From the NCBI GenBank assembly GCA_032433765.1, contig JAVIAB010000047.1:11171387-11235386 (forward strand): a stretch of 64,000 bases of DNA. The letters are read 5' to 3'. Positions within the stretch are counted from its first letter, which is position 1. Every line of letters starts with the position of its first letter. The notes under the pieces were generated by a model that was given only the letters and a program-made list of their open reading frames with translations, had not been told where the DNA came from and did not search any database. A program made the translations under genes and the position numbers. Positions 62,455-64,000 of this stretch are shown one piece after another. The DNA is from Megaustenia siamemsis. Taxonomy: Eukaryota; Mollusca; Gastropoda; Stylommatophora; Ariophantidae.

Positions 62455-63405
62455 ATGATGCAGCATAAAATAAATAGGACAAATCTGAAACGAGGGCAAA
62501 GCGTCAAACACTTGGGCACAATAGCATCAGATGAAAGGTGTACCGCAGAAACAAAAAGCAGAATAGCTCAGGCCAAAATAACATTTCAGAAAATATATTA
62601 TGCAACTATGTCAATAGAAGTGAGAAATAGAGTTCATCGGTACTATGTAGAGCCAATTGTGACCTATAGAATAGAATTATGGAGAGTAGACATACAAATG
62701 AAAAGACGATTAGAGGCCACAGAGATGGGATTTCTTAGAGGAATGTTGAGAGTTCCCTGTACATATAAAAAGACCAATGAGGACATTCTCAAGGAGGCCA
62801 ACACAAAAAGGAAGCTCCTAAAAACACCAGAAAGAAACAATCAACATTTTTTGGGCACATCATGAGAGGATAAAAATGGGAATACTTGGTTCATCATCGA
62901 GTGCCTTCTCCGCAACGAAGGTTGGCTACCATGGATCGCCATTCTACTCTGTTTCTTGCTTTGATGGTGCAGGCTGTCATAGATTGACTTGTCCATCTTT
63001 TGATGTTACTCGTCCATGTTAGTCTTGGTCTGCCTCTGCCTCTTTTACCTTGTATTTTTCCTTCCAATATTACTTTTCTTAGGCTGTTGTGTCTTTTAAC
63101 ATGCCCCAAAAATTTCATTTGTCTTGTCTTAATTGTATTTAGTAGTTCTTTTTATTTTCAGTTGTTTTGGAACTTCATCGTTTGTTATCTTTTGTTTCCA
63201 TCCAACTCTACCTATTCTTCTATATACTTGGTTACAACTGGCAAAATACAGGGAAAGAGAGTTCGCGGACGACAAAGAGAGAAGATACTAGATAGCTTGA
63301 TAGCATGGCATGGAAAACAGTCAACGAAAGGATTGATATGATGTGCGGTAGATAGAAGATTGTGGTCGCCTAACTCAACCGGTATGGCACATGATGATGA
63401 TTAGC
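62455..63405 (+). pseudogene. LINE 3' coding fragment, family A, split by a family D insertion
   Basis: The left part (62455-62891) encodes 'VKHLGTIASDERCTAETKSR', 'RRLEATEMGFLRGMLRVPCT' and 'KKTNEDILKEANTKRKLLK'. The right part (63224-63405) resumes with 'YLVTTGKIQGKRVRGRQREK' and ends 'accggtatggcacatgatga'. The join is exact across the family D insertion. Confidence 0.86.
62892..63223 (-). pseudogene. LINE 3' coding fragment, family D, nested in family A
   Basis: The minus strand encodes 'MKFLGHVKRHNSLRKVILEG' and 'KIQGKRGRGRPRLTWTSNIK', the zinc-less C-terminus of an RT. The 3' end is 'gaaggcactcgatgatga' at the low coordinate. The 10-bp duplication 'atacttggtt' (62882-62891 and 63224-63233) brackets it. 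Confidence 0.88.
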
Positions 63406-63409
63406 CTGA

Positions 63410-63765
63410 GTATATGAAATCGAGTGGCTAGTCATTTCAGGTAATGCGATGTAATGTGCTCACGTAGAGAATAGGAAATAACAATGGCAATTTAAAACTG
63501 AACATTGTAGGCTTTATGTCTATGCAAGGGTCACATTTTAAAATAAAAGAATCAGTCATTTTTAAAGAAACGATTACAATATCAGGTAGGGAAAGAGACA
63601 TGTACAGGAAAAATTAGTCTTCCAGTGGATTGCAATCTGGGTCAAAAGAGGAAGAAATCCATGCTTCGCGGAAGAAAAGAAAATCAGTTGAAAAACAACG
63701 AAATAATCGATTTTTAAGATATTTTTAATGTACTAGTAGGAAGTATTTTATTTATAATATTTAAC
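63410..63765. other. Unassigned sequence
   Basis: No gene or repeat recognised. Confidence 0.4.
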
Positions 63766-63769
63766 AAAC

Positions 63770-64000
63770 AAAATGTTAAGTCAGTCCTATTATATGGCTG
63801 TGAAACATGGAGAACAACAAAATTGACAATCATGAAGATACAGACTTTCATTAATGGATGCTTACGCAGAATAAAAGGATGGAAATGGCAGGATAAATCA
63901 CTAACATAGAATTATGGAAATGTACCAGTCAAATACCAGTGGATAAAGAGATACAGCGAAGACGATGGCACTGGACAGGACACACACTGCGGAAGCCAAC
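63770..64000 (+). pseudogene. LINE coding fragment, family C, cut by the window edge
   Basis: 'ttatatggctgtgaaacatg', 'cattaatggatgcttacgca' and 'agacgatggcactggacagg' match 61339-61540. A one-base loss after 'ggataaatc' shifts the frame. Confidence 0.82.

Overview
The window is animal nuclear DNA: AT-rich, intron-rich and crowded with LINE and SINE debris. It is dominated by one gene on the minus strand. Fourteen coding exons, joined in phase across 13 introns, encode the first ~1751 residues of a DOP1/DOPEY protein, the large MON2-associated protein of endosome-Golgi traffic. The start codon lies at 54072-54070. The gene leaves the window at its left edge, so its C-terminal part is missing. 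The reverse-transcriptase fragments, tRNA-headed SINEs and overall style suggest a lophotrochozoan, most likely a mollusc. That is an inference, since no species marker is present.

Layout from gene start to window end, in descending coordinates. Exon 1 is at 53926-54087, exon 2 at 52158-52510, exon 3 at 48778-48967, exon 4 at 46520-46822, exon 5 at 44693-45166, exon 6 at 38059-39205 and exon 7 at 31131-31393. Exon 8 is at 17811-17963, exon 9 at 12651-12754, exon 10 at 10234-10386, exon 11 at 7319-8457, exon 12 at 4794-4981, exon 13 at 1989-2384 and exon 14 at 833-1074. All junctions have GT donors and AG acceptors, and exon phases agree throughout. Introns range from 0.9 to 13 kb. No other intact host gene was found.

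The most unusual property is the placement of minisatellites in the introns. At exons 1, 11 and 13 the 5' splice donor lies inside a tandem repeat and is copied many times. At exon 4 the 3' acceptor is copied about 11 times. At exons 2, 4, 7 and 14 an array starts within roughly 15-80 bases of the donor. At exon 1 the unit is 45 bp, 15 codons and free of stops, so use of any of the nine donors would keep the reading frame. Intron 7 carries a minisatellite of about 8.9 kb made of interleaved 28- and 30-bp units.

The rest is mobile DNA. There are several families of 5'-truncated LINEs, many ending in (ATG)n, and several tRNA-derived SINE families. There is a Tc1/mariner element with TIRs and a TA duplication, a piggyBac element with a large internal deletion, and piggyBac-like MITEs. 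Nested insertions with visible target duplications give a partial chronology: family A jumped into family C, and family D jumped into family A. Two LINE C-terminal coding regions contain internal tandem expansions, and an 85-bp satellite is derived from a SINE tail. The right end (54.3-64 kb), upstream of the first coding exon, is almost wholly transposon debris, and no promoter could be assigned.
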